A stretch of 64,000 nt of DNA from RPQJ01 sp044226195 (GCA_044226195.1 JBGAHO010000002.1:62001-126000), one strand, 5' to 3'; numbered from the stretch's first letter, positions 17,096-26,731 are shown. Notes: generated from the sequence alone by a model not told the origin. Translations and numbers: made by a program.

Positions 17096-18403
17096 ATGCG
17101 CACGATCCATCCTGTCCGCCGCCTGCTCGCCACCGATGAATGGCGCAGGCGGCTGGTCTTCTGGGGCGGCGCGGTCGCGACCGGCGCAGTCGCGGTTCTC
17201 TTCGCGCTCGGCAGCGACCTCGCCATGCGACTGTTCAGCGCCGCCTGCGCGAGATGGTCGTGGTGGCCGTTCGTCGCCACGCCGCTCGGGCTCGCCGCGG
17301 CGGCGTGGATGACGCGCCGATGGTTCCGCGGCTCGGAGGGCAGCGGCATCCCACAGACGATCGCCGCACTCGCATTGCCGACCGAGGCCGAGCGCGACCG
17401 GGTCCTGAGCCTGCGCATCGGGTTCGGCAAGATCCTCGTCACGCTGACCGCCCTCGCAAGCGGAGCGTCGGTCGGTCGCGAGGGGCCGACGGTGCAGGTC
17501 GGCGCGTCCATCATGCACTCGCTGCGGCGATTCGCGCGCTTCCGGGCGGTGGACATCGACCGCGGCCTGATTCTCGCGGGCGGCGCGGCCGGCGTCGCGG
17601 CGGCGTTCAACACGCCGCTCGCGGGAGTCGTCTTCGCCATCGAGGAACTGTCGCGCTCTTTCGAGGAACGCACCAGCGGCGTGATCCTGATGGCCGTGAT
17701 CCTGGCGGGCGTGACCGCCGTGGCATTCCAGGGCAACTACACGTATTTCGGCACGACCGCCGCGGGCATGCCGGACGCCTGGACATGGCTCGCGGTGCCG
17801 GTCTGCGGGATCGTCGGGGGACTGCTCGGCGGAGGCTTCGCGGTCCTGATGATCGGCATGCAACGCCACCTGCCACTGCCGGTGCGCGAACTGTCAGGCA
17901 GGCGCCCGGTGGTGTTCGCATTCGCATGCGGCCTGCTGCTCGCCGCGCTCGGCTGGCTGTCGGACGGCTCGACCTTCGGAACCGGCTACGCGGAGGCCCG
18001 CGGAATCCTGCAGGCGCAAGCGGATCCCGCCCCGGGATTCGCGTTCATGAAGGCCCTCGCCACGCTCGTGTCGTATGCGAGCGGCATTCCGGGCGGCATT
18101 TTCGCGCCGACGCTCGCGATCGGCGCGGGCATCGGCGGGCAGGTCCACGCGTGGTTGTCGCTGGCGCCGGCCGGCACCGTCGTGATCCTGAGCATGGCCG
18201 CATACTTCGCGGGGGTCGTCCAGGCGCCGCTCACGGCGCTGGTGATCGTGATGGAGATGACCGACGACCGCTCCATCATGCTGCCGCTGATGGCGGCTGC
18301 GCTGCTCGGTCGCGCGGCGAGCGCCCTGGTCTGCCGGGAGCCGCTCTATCGTTCACTGGCCACGAGATTCACGCAGCCTTCGTCCGCGGGAACCTCCGCC
18401 TGA
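17096..18403 (+). CDS. ClC family chloride channel / H+-Cl- exchanger
   Basis: About 435 residues from the ATG at 17096. Ion-path motifs are present: GSEGSGIPQ, GREGPTVQVG (containing the gating Glu) and GIPGGIFAPTLAIGA. The IEE in GVVFAIEELSRSF matches the internal proton Glu of exchanger-type members, so an antiporter is more likely than a channel; this rests on family knowledge. No C-terminal CBS domains follow. It ends two bases before the stop of the convergent LysR gene. A role in acid or ionic stress fits the neighbourhood. Confidence 0.93.
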   Translation: MRTIHPVRRLLATDEWRRRLVFWGGAVATGAVAVLFALGSDLAMRLFSAACARWSWWPFVATPLGLAAAAWMTRRWFRGSEGSGIPQTIAALALPTEAERDRVLSLRIGFGKILVTLTALASGASVGREGPTVQVGASIMHSLRRFARFRAVDIDRGLILAGGAAGVAAAFNTPLAGVVFAIEELSRSFEERTSGVILMAVILAGVTAVAFQGNYTYFGTTAAGMPDAWTWLAVPVCGIVGGLLGGGFAVLMIGMQRHLPLPVRELSGRRPVVFAFACGLLLAALGWLSDGSTFGTGYAEARGILQAQADPAPGFAFMKALATLVSYASGIPGGIFAPTLAIGAGIGGQVHAWLSLAPAGTVVILSMAAYFAGVVQAPLTALVIVMEMTDDRSIMLPLMAAALLGRAASALVCREPLYRSLATRFTQPSSAGTSA

Positions 18404-18405
18404 GG

Positions 18406-19386
18406 TCATCGCGAACGACGTCGCGCCCGACCCGCCGGGACGCCACGACCCCGATTGCGGTCGAGTGACAGCGCGAACGAGCGTCGAAACGCCGCGGCTT
18501 CGATCTGGATCCACGTGCGGAAGGCCACTACGGTCGGCAGGTTCGCCCGCGATTCCGGCACGAGCAGGTAATACGCCACGTCCATCTCGATGATCGGCGG
18601 CAAGGCGATGCGCAGGCGCTTTGCGTCGAGATCGTCGACCGCATAGACGAGTCGCCCCAGCGCCAGGCCACTGCCGGCCGCGGCCGCCTGGAGAGCCAGG
18701 TGACCGTCGTCGAAGTGCGTACCGCGCCGCGCGTCGACGTGACTTGCGCCGGCCACGCGCAGCCACTCTCGCCAGCCGGTCGGACGACCGGCACGGCGCA
18801 TGGAATCGTCGTGGATCAGCGTGCTGCGCGCGACGTCGGAGGGTCGCCGCAGCGCGTGCTGGCGCAGGAAGGCGGGTGCCGCCACCGGCGCTACCCATTC
18901 GCGGAACAACTCCATCGACTGCGCGCCCTCGACACCACCCCTCCCGATCCGGATCGCCACGTCGACGTCCTCCTGGTCGAAGTCGACCGGCGACGGACTC
19001 GCGACGATGCGCAGTTCGATGCCGGGATGCTGCCGCTGGAATCGCGCAAGACGACCGACCAGCCAGCGCGTGGCAAACGCGGGAGTGACGCTGACTGACA
19101 GGACGCCGCTCTGGCCGGTGGAACGCATCGTCTCGACGCCCTGGCCGATCCGCTCGAAGGCCTCGCGCAGGCTTTCGGCCGCGGCCTCGGCCTGCTCCGT
19201 GAGCACGAGCCTGCGCGTGGTGCGACGGAACAGCGTGACGCCGAGATACTCCTCGAGGCCGCGGATCTGGTGACTCACAGCCGCCGGAGTGACGTGCAGT
19301 TCCCGTGCGGCGCGCGTGAAGCTGCCGAGCCGCGCAGCGGCCTCGAACGTTCGCAGCGAGGTCAGGGGCGGAAGGGATCGGGGCAT
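18406..19386 (-). CDS. LysR family transcriptional regulator (GcvA-like)
   Basis: A 326-residue regulator. The N-terminal winged helix reads LTSLRTFEAAARLGSFTRAA, then RELHVTPAAVSHQIRGLEEY, typical of the GcvA/AmpR subgroup. A periplasmic-binding-like effector domain follows (about residues 95-300). The C-terminus ends in an Arg-rich tail. It faces away from the trehalose operon across a 123-bp gap and could regulate it or the convergent ClC gene; the target is not shown by the sequence. Confidence 0.92.
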   Translation of the reverse strand: MPRSLPPLTSLRTFEAAARLGSFTRAARELHVTPAAVSHQIRGLEEYLGVTLFRRTTRRLVLTEQAEAAAESLREAFERIGQGVETMRSTGQSGVLSVSVTPAFATRWLVGRLARFQRQHPGIELRIVASPSPVDFDQEDVDVAIRIGRGGVEGAQSMELFREWVAPVAAPAFLRQHALRRPSDVARSTLIHDDSMRRAGRPTGWREWLRVAGASHVDARRGTHFDDGHLALQAAAAGSGLALGRLVYAVDDLDAKRLRIALPPIIEMDVAYYLLVPESRANLPTVVAFRTWIQIEAAAFRRSFALSLDRNRGRGVPAGRARRRSR

Positions 19387-19509
19387 TGATGAATTTCCCT
19401 CATGAATGTCGTGACGAATTCTCGCTACGCGAGGCCGCGCGGTGGTCCCTAGACTACTCCCACGAGACGGGCGATCGACCGGCGCCGGCCCGGCGCCCCG
19501 CGGCGGCTC

Positions 19510-20310
19510 TTGGCACGGCGATCGTCCGATCTCACCAGCACCGCGCCCGCCGCGGGCCACAAGAGTGTGGAGAAGCGTATTTCGAAATCGAGATGGAGCC
19601 TGTTCCTCGACGTCGACGGCACACTGGTCGAGTTCGCCCACGCCCCGGACGCCGTAGTGGTCGACGACACGCTGCGCAACCTCCTGGAACGCGTCCGCGC
19701 AAGGCTCGAGGGCGCGGTGGCCCTGGTGAGCGGGCGGCCGATCTCGGAACTCGACCGGCTGTTCTCGCCGCAGACCTGGCCGGCGGCGGGCGTGCACGGG
19801 CTGGAACGACGCGACGCGCTCGGCACGCGCCACTTCAAGCACGTCGTCGACGAGGGACTGCTCGCGATCGCCCGGTATCGGCTCCGGCGACTGGCCGAAA
19901 GCCTGCCCGGGACGATCTTCGAGGACAAGGGCATCACGGTCGGCCTGCACTACCGCCAGGCACCCCAGCATGAACAGCGCATCCGACGCGAGATGACCGA
20001 GGTGGCCCGCGACCTGGGCGGGGACTTCCAGGTGCTGGAGGGCCGCAAGGTTGCCGAACTCCGGCCCGGCGGGGCGACCAAGGCCGATGCGGTGCGCGAC
20101 TTCCTGCGCGAGCCGCCGTACATCGGCAGGCGGCCGATCTTCATCGGCGACGACATCACCGACGAGGAGGCCCTGCGCGCCGTCGAGCGACTCGGTGGTC
20201 TGTCCGTCGCCGTGGGCGACCGCGTCTCCGGAATGGTGCGCGTCTCCGGACCGCGCGACGTTCACGCGCTCCTCGAAGACGTCGCGGAACACGGCGAGCC
20301 GCACACGTGA
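19510..20310 (+). CDS. otsB: Trehalose-6-phosphate phosphatase
   Basis: HAD-superfamily phosphatase releasing trehalose from trehalose 6-phosphate, up to 266 residues. Motif I is SLFLDVDGTLVEF, motif II VALVSGRPISEL, and the metal-binding motif IFIGDDITDEEAL is near the end. The start is uncertain: TTG at 19510 gives a 20-residue polar extension, while GTG at 19567 gives VEKRISKSRWSLFLDVDGT, closer to family length. The stop overlaps the GTG of the GH15 gene by four bases, so translation is coupled. Confidence 0.93.
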   Translation: MARRSSDLTSTAPAAGHKSVEKRISKSRWSLFLDVDGTLVEFAHAPDAVVVDDTLRNLLERVRARLEGAVALVSGRPISELDRLFSPQTWPAAGVHGLERRDALGTRHFKHVVDEGLLAIARYRLRRLAESLPGTIFEDKGITVGLHYRQAPQHEQRIRREMTEVARDLGGDFQVLEGRKVAELRPGGATKADAVRDFLREPPYIGRRPIFIGDDITDEEALRAVERLGGLSVAVGDRVSGMVRVSGPRDVHALLEDVAEHGEPHT

Positions 20311-22106
20311 TCCAGCAGCGCGCCAACCTCGATCTGGGCGTCGTCGGCAACTGCGAGATCGCCGCGCTGATCGACGAGCAGGCGAGCATCGTCTGGGGTT
20401 GCCTGCCCGCGCTCGATGGCGACCCCGTGTTCTGTGCGCTGCTCGACGGCAACGCGGGCCCCGACGCGGGGGGCCTGTTCGCCGTGGACCTGGCGGACGC
20501 GAGGGCCGTACGCCAGCAGTACCTGCGCAATACCGCCGTGCTCGAATCGACGCTCCACGACGCGCAGGGCAACGGCGTGCGCATACGCGATTTCTGCCCG
20601 CGCTTCCGCCAGCACGGGCGCATCTTCCGTCCGATGATGATCGTGCGCATCGTCGAGCCCGCGGGCGGGCGGCCACGGGTGCGGTTGCGCTTCCGGCCGC
20701 GCTGCGACTACGGGGCCTCGGTCCCGTCGATGCGGCGGGGCTCCCACCACGTGGCCTGTCACGCGCCCCAGGTCGACTTCCGCCTCACGACCAATGCGTC
20801 GCTGAGCGCGATTGCCCATGAGCGCTGGATCGACCTGGACGAACCGCTGACGTTCATTCTCGGCCCGGATGCCGGTGTCGACGAGTCGCCGCTGGCGCTC
20901 GCCCAGCATTTCCTCGAGGCAACCCGCGACTACTGGCAGGACTGGGTCCGCAGCCTCGCCATTCCCTTCGAATGGCAGGAAGCCGTGATCCGCGCCGCGA
21001 TCACGCTCAAGCTGTGCACCTACGAGGACACCGGCGCCGTGGTTGCCGCGCTGACCACGTCGATACCGGAAAGCGCCGGCAGCGGCCGCACCTGGGACTA
21101 TCGCTATTGCTGGCTGCGCGACAGCTACTTCGTCATCCACGCGCTCAACCGGCTCGGCGCGACGCGCACCATGGAAGGCTACCTGCGCTACCTGAAGCAC
21201 ACTTTCGGCGGCCACGACTCGGCCCGACTGCAGCCGCTGTTCTCGATCGCCGGCGACGCACACACGCCGGAGCGGATCGTGACCTCGCTGAGCGGCTACC
21301 GGGGCATGGGACCGGTCCGCGTCGGCAACGATGCCTTCGTGCAGGAGCAGAATGACGTCTACGGCGCCATGGTGCTGGCGTCGGCGCACTCCTTCTGCGA
21401 CGAGCGCCTGGCGAACCCGGGCGACCGCGCACTCTTCGAGCGACTGGAGCCGCTGGGGCAACTGGCCCTGGAACACTGGAACCGGGAGGACGCGGGCCCG
21501 TGGGAGTTCCGCGGCGAACGGCGCGTGCACACGTTTTCGGCGGCCATGTGCTGGGCGGGCTGCGACCGGCTCGGCCGGATCGCCCATCGCCTCAAGCTGC
21601 CCGTCGAACGCGAGCAGTGGGGTCGTGCCGCCGATGTGATCCGCACGCAGCTGCTCGCCCGGGCCTGGAACGAGGAACGACGCGCCTTCTGCTCCAGCTT
21701 CGGCGGCGACCACATCGATGCGACCGCGCTGCTGCTGCCGGAACTGGGCATCGTCGCGCCTCGCGACCCGCGATTCCTCTCTACCCTGCAGTCCGTCGAG
21801 CGCGAACTGAAGGAAGGCGACTGGATCTTCCGCTATCGGCACGACGACGATTTTGGCACGCCGGCGACCGCCTTCACGGTCTGCGCCTTCTGGTACGTCA
21901 ATGCGCTCGCAGCCGTCGGTCGCGTCGAGGAAGCCCGCGACATCTTCGAGCGCCTGCTGCGGCGACGCACGCGTCTCGGCCTGTTGTCCGAAGACATCGA
22001 CCCGGCGAGCGGCGAGTTGTGGGGCAATTACCCGCAGACCTACAGCCTCGTCGGCATCATCAATGCCGCGGTCCGCCTCAGCCACCCGTGGGAAGAGGCG
22101 ATGTGA
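20307..22106 (+). CDS. Glycoside hydrolase family 15 protein (trehalase/glucoamylase-like)
   Basis: Cytoplasmic 599-residue protein without signal peptide. It has a beta-sandwich N-terminal part (LDLGVVGNCEIAALID) and an alpha/alpha barrel with the GH15 signatures RTWDYRYCWLRDSYF, SEDIDPASGELWGNYPQTYS and FRYRHDDDFG. The Glu residues in SEDIDP and in the strand around residue 440 are candidate catalytic acids. Sandwiched between otsB and otsA with four-base overlaps on both sides, it most likely hydrolyses trehalose or a related glucoside and balances the pathway; glucoamylase activity is an alternative. Confidence 0.92.
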   Translation: MIQQRANLDLGVVGNCEIAALIDEQASIVWGCLPALDGDPVFCALLDGNAGPDAGGLFAVDLADARAVRQQYLRNTAVLESTLHDAQGNGVRIRDFCPRFRQHGRIFRPMMIVRIVEPAGGRPRVRLRFRPRCDYGASVPSMRRGSHHVACHAPQVDFRLTTNASLSAIAHERWIDLDEPLTFILGPDAGVDESPLALAQHFLEATRDYWQDWVRSLAIPFEWQEAVIRAAITLKLCTYEDTGAVVAALTTSIPESAGSGRTWDYRYCWLRDSYFVIHALNRLGATRTMEGYLRYLKHTFGGHDSARLQPLFSIAGDAHTPERIVTSLSGYRGMGPVRVGNDAFVQEQNDVYGAMVLASAHSFCDERLANPGDRALFERLEPLGQLALEHWNREDAGPWEFRGERRVHTFSAAMCWAGCDRLGRIAHRLKLPVEREQWGRAADVIRTQLLARAWNEERRAFCSSFGGDHIDATALLLPELGIVAPRDPRFLSTLQSVERELKEGDWIFRYRHDDDFGTPATAFTVCAFWYVNALAAVGRVEEARDIFERLLRRRTRLGLLSEDIDPASGELWGNYPQTYSLVGIINAAVRLSHPWEEAM

Positions 22107-24322
22107 TCCGTACCCTGCTCCTGCGCTACGTGCTCCCCACCGTGCTCGCGATCGGCATGATCGCGCTGGTCGGCGTGCCGTACATCGACCGCATGCTCGC
22201 GGGCTGGTTCCGCAACGACGTGCAGTTGCGGGCCAAGGTCGTGATGGCGTCGCTGGAGGATCCCCTCGCCGCGCTGCTGGCGCAGGACGACGCACGCCGT
22301 GCCCGCGCCTACCTCGAACGCGTCGCGAGCGACGAGCGACTGCTCGGGATCGTGGTCTGCACCCCGGACGGCCGGGACTTCGTCCGCACGGCGCGCGTTC
22401 CATCGAGCGTGCGCTGCCCGCAGCCGTCGACGATCGAAGCGGCCGTCGCCGATCCGCCGCCGACCCGCGCGGACAAGCTCGAGGTTTCGGCGTTCCGCGT
22501 CCCGGTCGCCGGGCTGCCCGGGCACGCCGTACTCGTCGTGCACGACCTCAGCTTCATCGACCGTCGCCAGTCGACTGCCCGCAACTTCGTCCTGGCATTC
22601 GCCGTGGTGGCGACCGCGGTGCTGGCGGCGCTGGCCGCACTGGCGTTCCGGCTGCTGCTGCAGCGCTGGATCCGCCTGCTGCTGGGCGACATCCGCAGTC
22701 GACGGTTCCTCGACGACGCGGACTCGCCCGGCAGCTCGTTGCCGGTCCTGCTGCAGGTGCGCGCAGCGCTGCGGGAGCTCGAGGCGAGTCAGCGGCTCGA
22801 GATCGACTTTCGCGAGAACTGGACGCCCCAGGCGCTGCAGCAGGTCGTACAGCAGCAGCTGGACTCCTGCCCGATGCTCGTGGTGTCCAACCGCGAACCC
22901 TACATCCACAATCTCGCTCCGTCGGGCGAGCCGGTGGTGCAGGTCCCGGCCAGCGGCATGGTCACGGCCGTCGAACCGATCATGCGCGCCTGCTCCGGAA
23001 CGTGGATCGCGCACGGCAGCGGCAGCGCGGACCGACTCGTCGTCGATCGCAGCGACCACGTGCGGGTCCCGCCGGAGGATCCCTGCTATGACCTGCGGCG
23101 GGTCTGGCTGACCTCCGCCGAGGAAGAGGGCTACTACTACGGCTTCGCCAACGAGGGACTCTGGCCACTGTGTCACCTCGCCTACGTGCGACCCGCCTTC
23201 CGCGAAACCGACTGGCGCCGCTACCAGGAGGTCAACGCGCGATTCGCCGACGTCGTGGCCGAGGAAGCGGGCCGCGCCGAACCGGTCGTGCTGGTGCAGG
23301 ACTTCCATTTCGCGCTGCTGCCGCAACTCATTCGCGAGCGTGGCGTCAAGGCGACGATCGCCCTGTTCTGGCACATCCCGTGGCCCAACGCCGAGACATT
23401 CGGCGTCTGCCCGTGGAAGCGCGAGATCCTGCTGCACATGCTGCATGCGGACATCCTCGGCTTCCACACGCGCTACCACTGCCAGAACTTCCTGGCGACC
23501 GTCGACCGCTACGTCGAGTGCCAGATCGACCAGGAGCACATGACCGTCACGCACCAGGGCCACCTCTGCAGGGTGCAGCCCTACCCGATCTCGATCGAGT
23601 GGCCGCCGCGATGGCTCGCGCACACGCTGCCCGTGGAAGGCGCACGCACCGAGGTGCGACGTCGCTTCGGCATCGCGGACGACGTGCGCATCGGTGTCGG
23701 CGTCGAGCGCTGGGATTTCACCAAGGGCATCGTCGAGCGCTTCCTGGCCATCGAGGCGCTGTTCGACAAACACCCGCAGTGGCGCGGGCGCCTGACCTTC
23801 CTGCAGGTTGCAGCCCCGTCGCGCAGCAGGCTGCCGGCCTACCGAGCCCTGCAGCAGCAGACCCTCGACGAGCTCGCGCGCATCAACGCGCGGCTCGCCA
23901 CGGATCGGTGGCGGCCCATCGTGCTGGTCGGCGAGCACCAGCAGCCGGAGCAGGTGTACGAGCTGTACCGCGCCGCCGACTTCTGCCTGGTGAACAGCCT
24001 GCACGACGGCATGAACCTCGTCGCCAAGGAATTCGTCGCGGCCCGCGACGACGAGGACGGCGTGCTCGTGCTGAGTTCGTTCACCGGCGCGGCCCGCGAG
24101 CTGCCGGAGGCGCTGCTCATCAACCCCTTCGACGTCGCCGAGACGGCCGCCGCGCTCGTCACCGCGCTGGAGATGCCGCGCGACGAGCGGCGCAAGCGCA
24201 TGCAGCTGATGCGCCGGACCGTATCGGAGGCGAACGTCTACCGCTGGGCCGGGCGCATGCTCATGGACGTCGCGCAGATCCGCCAGCGGCAGGCGCTGAC
24301 GGACTGGACGGCCGCCGCCTGA
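22103..24322 (+). CDS. otsA: Trehalose-6-phosphate synthase with N-terminal membrane/periplasmic module
   Basis: A 739-residue protein, much longer than the usual 450-500 for OtsA. The GTG at 22103 overlaps the GH15 stop. Residues about 7-28 and 155-178 are hydrophobic helices flanking a periplasmic domain of about 120 residues (DDARRARAYLERVASDERLLG is typical of double-Cache-like sensor regions). A short linker follows. The GT20 glycosyltransferase starts near residue 255 (VVSNREPYIH), with FWHIPWPNAETF, GVERWDFTKGI and LHDGMNLVAKEF as UDP-glucose and glucose-6-phosphate binding motifs. The synthase is therefore anchored to the inner membrane and may be regulated from outside; that regulation is inference. 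Confidence 0.9.
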   Translation: MIRTLLLRYVLPTVLAIGMIALVGVPYIDRMLAGWFRNDVQLRAKVVMASLEDPLAALLAQDDARRARAYLERVASDERLLGIVVCTPDGRDFVRTARVPSSVRCPQPSTIEAAVADPPPTRADKLEVSAFRVPVAGLPGHAVLVVHDLSFIDRRQSTARNFVLAFAVVATAVLAALAALAFRLLLQRWIRLLLGDIRSRRFLDDADSPGSSLPVLLQVRAALRELEASQRLEIDFRENWTPQALQQVVQQQLDSCPMLVVSNREPYIHNLAPSGEPVVQVPASGMVTAVEPIMRACSGTWIAHGSGSADRLVVDRSDHVRVPPEDPCYDLRRVWLTSAEEEGYYYGFANEGLWPLCHLAYVRPAFRETDWRRYQEVNARFADVVAEEAGRAEPVVLVQDFHFALLPQLIRERGVKATIALFWHIPWPNAETFGVCPWKREILLHMLHADILGFHTRYHCQNFLATVDRYVECQIDQEHMTVTHQGHLCRVQPYPISIEWPPRWLAHTLPVEGARTEVRRRFGIADDVRIGVGVERWDFTKGIVERFLAIEALFDKHPQWRGRLTFLQVAAPSRSRLPAYRALQQQTLDELARINARLATDRWRPIVLVGEHQQPEQVYELYRAADFCLVNSLHDGMNLVAKEFVAARDDEDGVLVLSSFTGAARELPEALLINPFDVAETAAALVTALEMPRDERRKRMQLMRRTVSEANVYRWAGRMLMDVAQIRQRQALTDWTAAA

Positions 24323-24392
24323 ACCCTGCGCCGGGCTGCGGTCCCGTCAGGGCCGGCTGCCCGCGCAGCCGGCCCCGCGGGTGCCGCAGGGT
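24323..24392. terminator. Nested perfect hairpin between convergent otsA and TonB receptor genes
   Basis: An inner 11-bp perfect stem, GGGCCGGCTGC / GCAGCCGGCCC with a CCGC loop (24350-24375), lies inside an outer 8-bp stem, ACCCTGCG / CGCAGGGT (24323-24330 with 24385-24392). The outer arms abut the two stop codons. No T run is present, but symmetry and placement suggest a bidirectional transcription stop. Confidence 0.65.
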
Positions 24393-26731
24393 CAGAACTT
24401 CACGTTGATCGCCGCGTAGATCGAGCGACCCGGGCCCGGCACCGGCGTTCCCCAGCGGGGCTGGTTCGGCGCCGGCGGAATGGTCATTGTCGTGCCCTGA
24501 CCGACGTACGCGCCGCCGAGCGGCGACTCGTAGAACCGGTCGAGCAGGTTCTCGACGCCGACTTCGGCGCTCCACCGGTCACGCTCGTAGCGACTGCGCA
24601 GGTGCACCAGCCCGTAGCCGGACGTCGGCATCTCGTTGCGCACCGCAGAGACGTCGTCCTTCGCTGCGACGAACTCGCCCTCGAGCGAGTTGCGCCAGCC
24701 GCGCCATTCGTGGGCCAACCCGACCGTCGCGTTCAGCGGCATGATCTTGTAGAGGTTGTCGTCGGTGTCCTCGTTGCGCCCGTCCGTGTAGCTGCCCACG
24801 AGGCTGGCCGAGAGCCTGCCGAGCCGCTCGCTGCTCGCCAGCTGCGCGTCCGCCGTGACGTCCACGCCGTAGAGGCGCGCGGACTGGTTCACGTAGCGCA
24901 GCACGGTGAAGTTGTCGACCACCGGCACCGCCCTCGGCACGTTGGCCGTGGAGTCCCACTGGATCGCATCGACGTAGTCCTTCACCTTCGTGTACCACGG
25001 CGTGATGCGCAATCCCCAGCGCTCGCGCGCCTCGTCGTGCCAGTCGGCGGTCAGGCTAACCGTGCGGGCGACCTCGGGCTCGAGGTTCACGTCGCCGAAG
25101 TAGCCGTTGCCGTCGCCCACGGTGTTGTTCATGAACGCCGCCATCTGCCAGCTCGACCAGGTGTAGCGCTCGTACAGGTTGGGCGAGCGGGTCTTCTGGG
25201 CGAGGCCGAACTCGTAGTCCTGTCCGGCGCCTGGCGTGAAACGCACGATCCACGAAGCATCCCAGTTGTCGTCCGACCGGTCGCGCGACTGCGAGTTGAA
25301 CAGCGCCGCGTCGCGAGTCTGGTTGCCCATGCCGCCGGTGCCGCCGGTCGGGAACGCATTCGTGTTGTAACCGTGCACCGGGTCGGCATCCGTAGACACG
25401 GATTCGTAGCGCAGGCCGACGATGTTCGACCACCGCTCGCCGTGGATCTCCCACTCGCCGAACGCAGCATATCGGTCGCGCTGCCCATTGTTCACGTTCA
25501 GGAAGTCGTAGGGCCACATGCCGGCGCCCGACGGCGGCCACCAGTCGTCGAGCTCGAAGCCCTGGTACTCGGCGCCGACGCGCAACAGCCCCCGCCCAGG
25601 CAATGGGATCGCCGCCATGACCGTCAGGCCTGTGTTCTTGCCGTCCGTCAGCATCGGCATGCCCGCCGCGCAACCGACCATCATTCCACCGACCATCGCC
25701 GATCCGGAAATGGGCGAGCACGGGGAACCATTGACGGCCGTGTCGCCGCCCGAGCCGGCAGGCGGCGCGCCTGGCCCGTACCAGTAGCGCTTGTCGGCGC
25801 CGAAGTCCATTTCGTGCTCGGTGTGCTGGTAGTAAGCCCGCGCCTGCAACGTGCCCCAGCCCAGCCGGCCCGTGTAGCCGAGGTTGAAGCGGTCGTTGCG
25901 GTTGTCGGTCATGTCCATGCGCTGGTTGGCGTAGCCCTCCTCCGGGATGTCCTGCAGGCTGTAGGTGAAGTCGAGCAGGTGCTGCCCCGACTGCCAGGCG
26001 AGGCGCAGCGCGTGGTTCGTCGCACGGAACGCGCTCGAACCGACCTCGTCCTTCGGCAGTGTGTGCCCGACGCGCCCCGTGAAGGTGTAGGTCTTGAAGT
26101 CGTCGCCGGCCTGGTAGTTGTCGGATTCGGTGTACGCGCCGGTGTAGCCGAGACTCACGTGCTCGGTCGCGAATGCGGCTGACACGTTGCCGCCCCAGCC
26201 GCTACCGTTGCTCCGGTAGAACGTGCCGGCTTCGCCGTTCACGAGGTGCGCGCCGGGGCCGGCGAATTCCGGGTCCTGCGACCGCACGACGATGCTGCCG
26301 CCGATGCTGTCACCGCCGACGCTGACGGGCGACACGCCCGGGTAGACGTCCACGCCGGCCACCGCGGTCGGGTCGATGTACGACAGCGGCGAGTTCATGT
26401 GGTTGGGGCAGGCCGCCGCAACGTCGACGCCGTCGACCTGCGTGCGCAGGCGATCGTCGGCGAGACCGCGGATCACCGGCAGGCGCGAGACGCCGCCGGC
26501 CTCGTAGACCGCGACGCCGGCCAGGCCCTTCAGCAGGCTGGCTGTGTCGCTGGTGCGGGCACGCTGGCGAGCGACGTCGGACGGGTCGAGGGTCTCGCCG
26601 CCGATCCCGGCGGTCAGGATGCGCCGGGCGCTGACGATGAGTTCTTCGAGTGGGGTGCCGTCGTCGGCCGCCATGCCCGATGCGGCATGCAGGGTCAGGA
26701 CGATGGCGAGTGCAAGCGAACGCGATTTCAT
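24392..26731 (-). CDS. TonB-dependent copper receptor (OprC/NosA-like)
   Basis: Outer-membrane receptor of 779 residues with a signal peptide (MKSRSLALAIVLTLHAASGM) and TonB-box-like EELIVSARR. The plug contains ACPNHMNSPLSYIDP, the Cys/His/Met-bearing motif characteristic of copper receptors OprC and NosA. Met-rich loops (SAMVGGMMVGCAAGMPM) in the barrel support a copper ligand. The barrel ends in the canonical terminal Phe (SIYAAINVKF). The neighbouring DUF2946 gene on the same strand is a usual companion of copper receptors. Confidence 0.92.
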   Translation of the reverse strand: MKSRSLALAIVLTLHAASGMAADDGTPLEELIVSARRILTAGIGGETLDPSDVARQRARTSDTASLLKGLAGVAVYEAGGVSRLPVIRGLADDRLRTQVDGVDVAAACPNHMNSPLSYIDPTAVAGVDVYPGVSPVSVGGDSIGGSIVVRSQDPEFAGPGAHLVNGEAGTFYRSNGSGWGGNVSAAFATEHVSLGYTGAYTESDNYQAGDDFKTYTFTGRVGHTLPKDEVGSSAFRATNHALRLAWQSGQHLLDFTYSLQDIPEEGYANQRMDMTDNRNDRFNLGYTGRLGWGTLQARAYYQHTEHEMDFGADKRYWYGPGAPPAGSGGDTAVNGSPCSPISGSAMVGGMMVGCAAGMPMLTDGKNTGLTVMAAIPLPGRGLLRVGAEYQGFELDDWWPPSGAGMWPYDFLNVNNGQRDRYAAFGEWEIHGERWSNIVGLRYESVSTDADPVHGYNTNAFPTGGTGGMGNQTRDAALFNSQSRDRSDDNWDASWIVRFTPGAGQDYEFGLAQKTRSPNLYERYTWSSWQMAAFMNNTVGDGNGYFGDVNLEPEVARTVSLTADWHDEARERWGLRITPWYTKVKDYVDAIQWDSTANVPRAVPVVDNFTVLRYVNQSARLYGVDVTADAQLASSERLGRLSASLVGSYTDGRNEDTDDNLYKIMPLNATVGLAHEWRGWRNSLEGEFVAAKDDVSAVRNEMPTSGYGLVHLRSRYERDRWSAEVGVENLLDRFYESPLGGAYVGQGTTMTIPPAPNQPRWGTPVPGPGRSIYAAINVKF

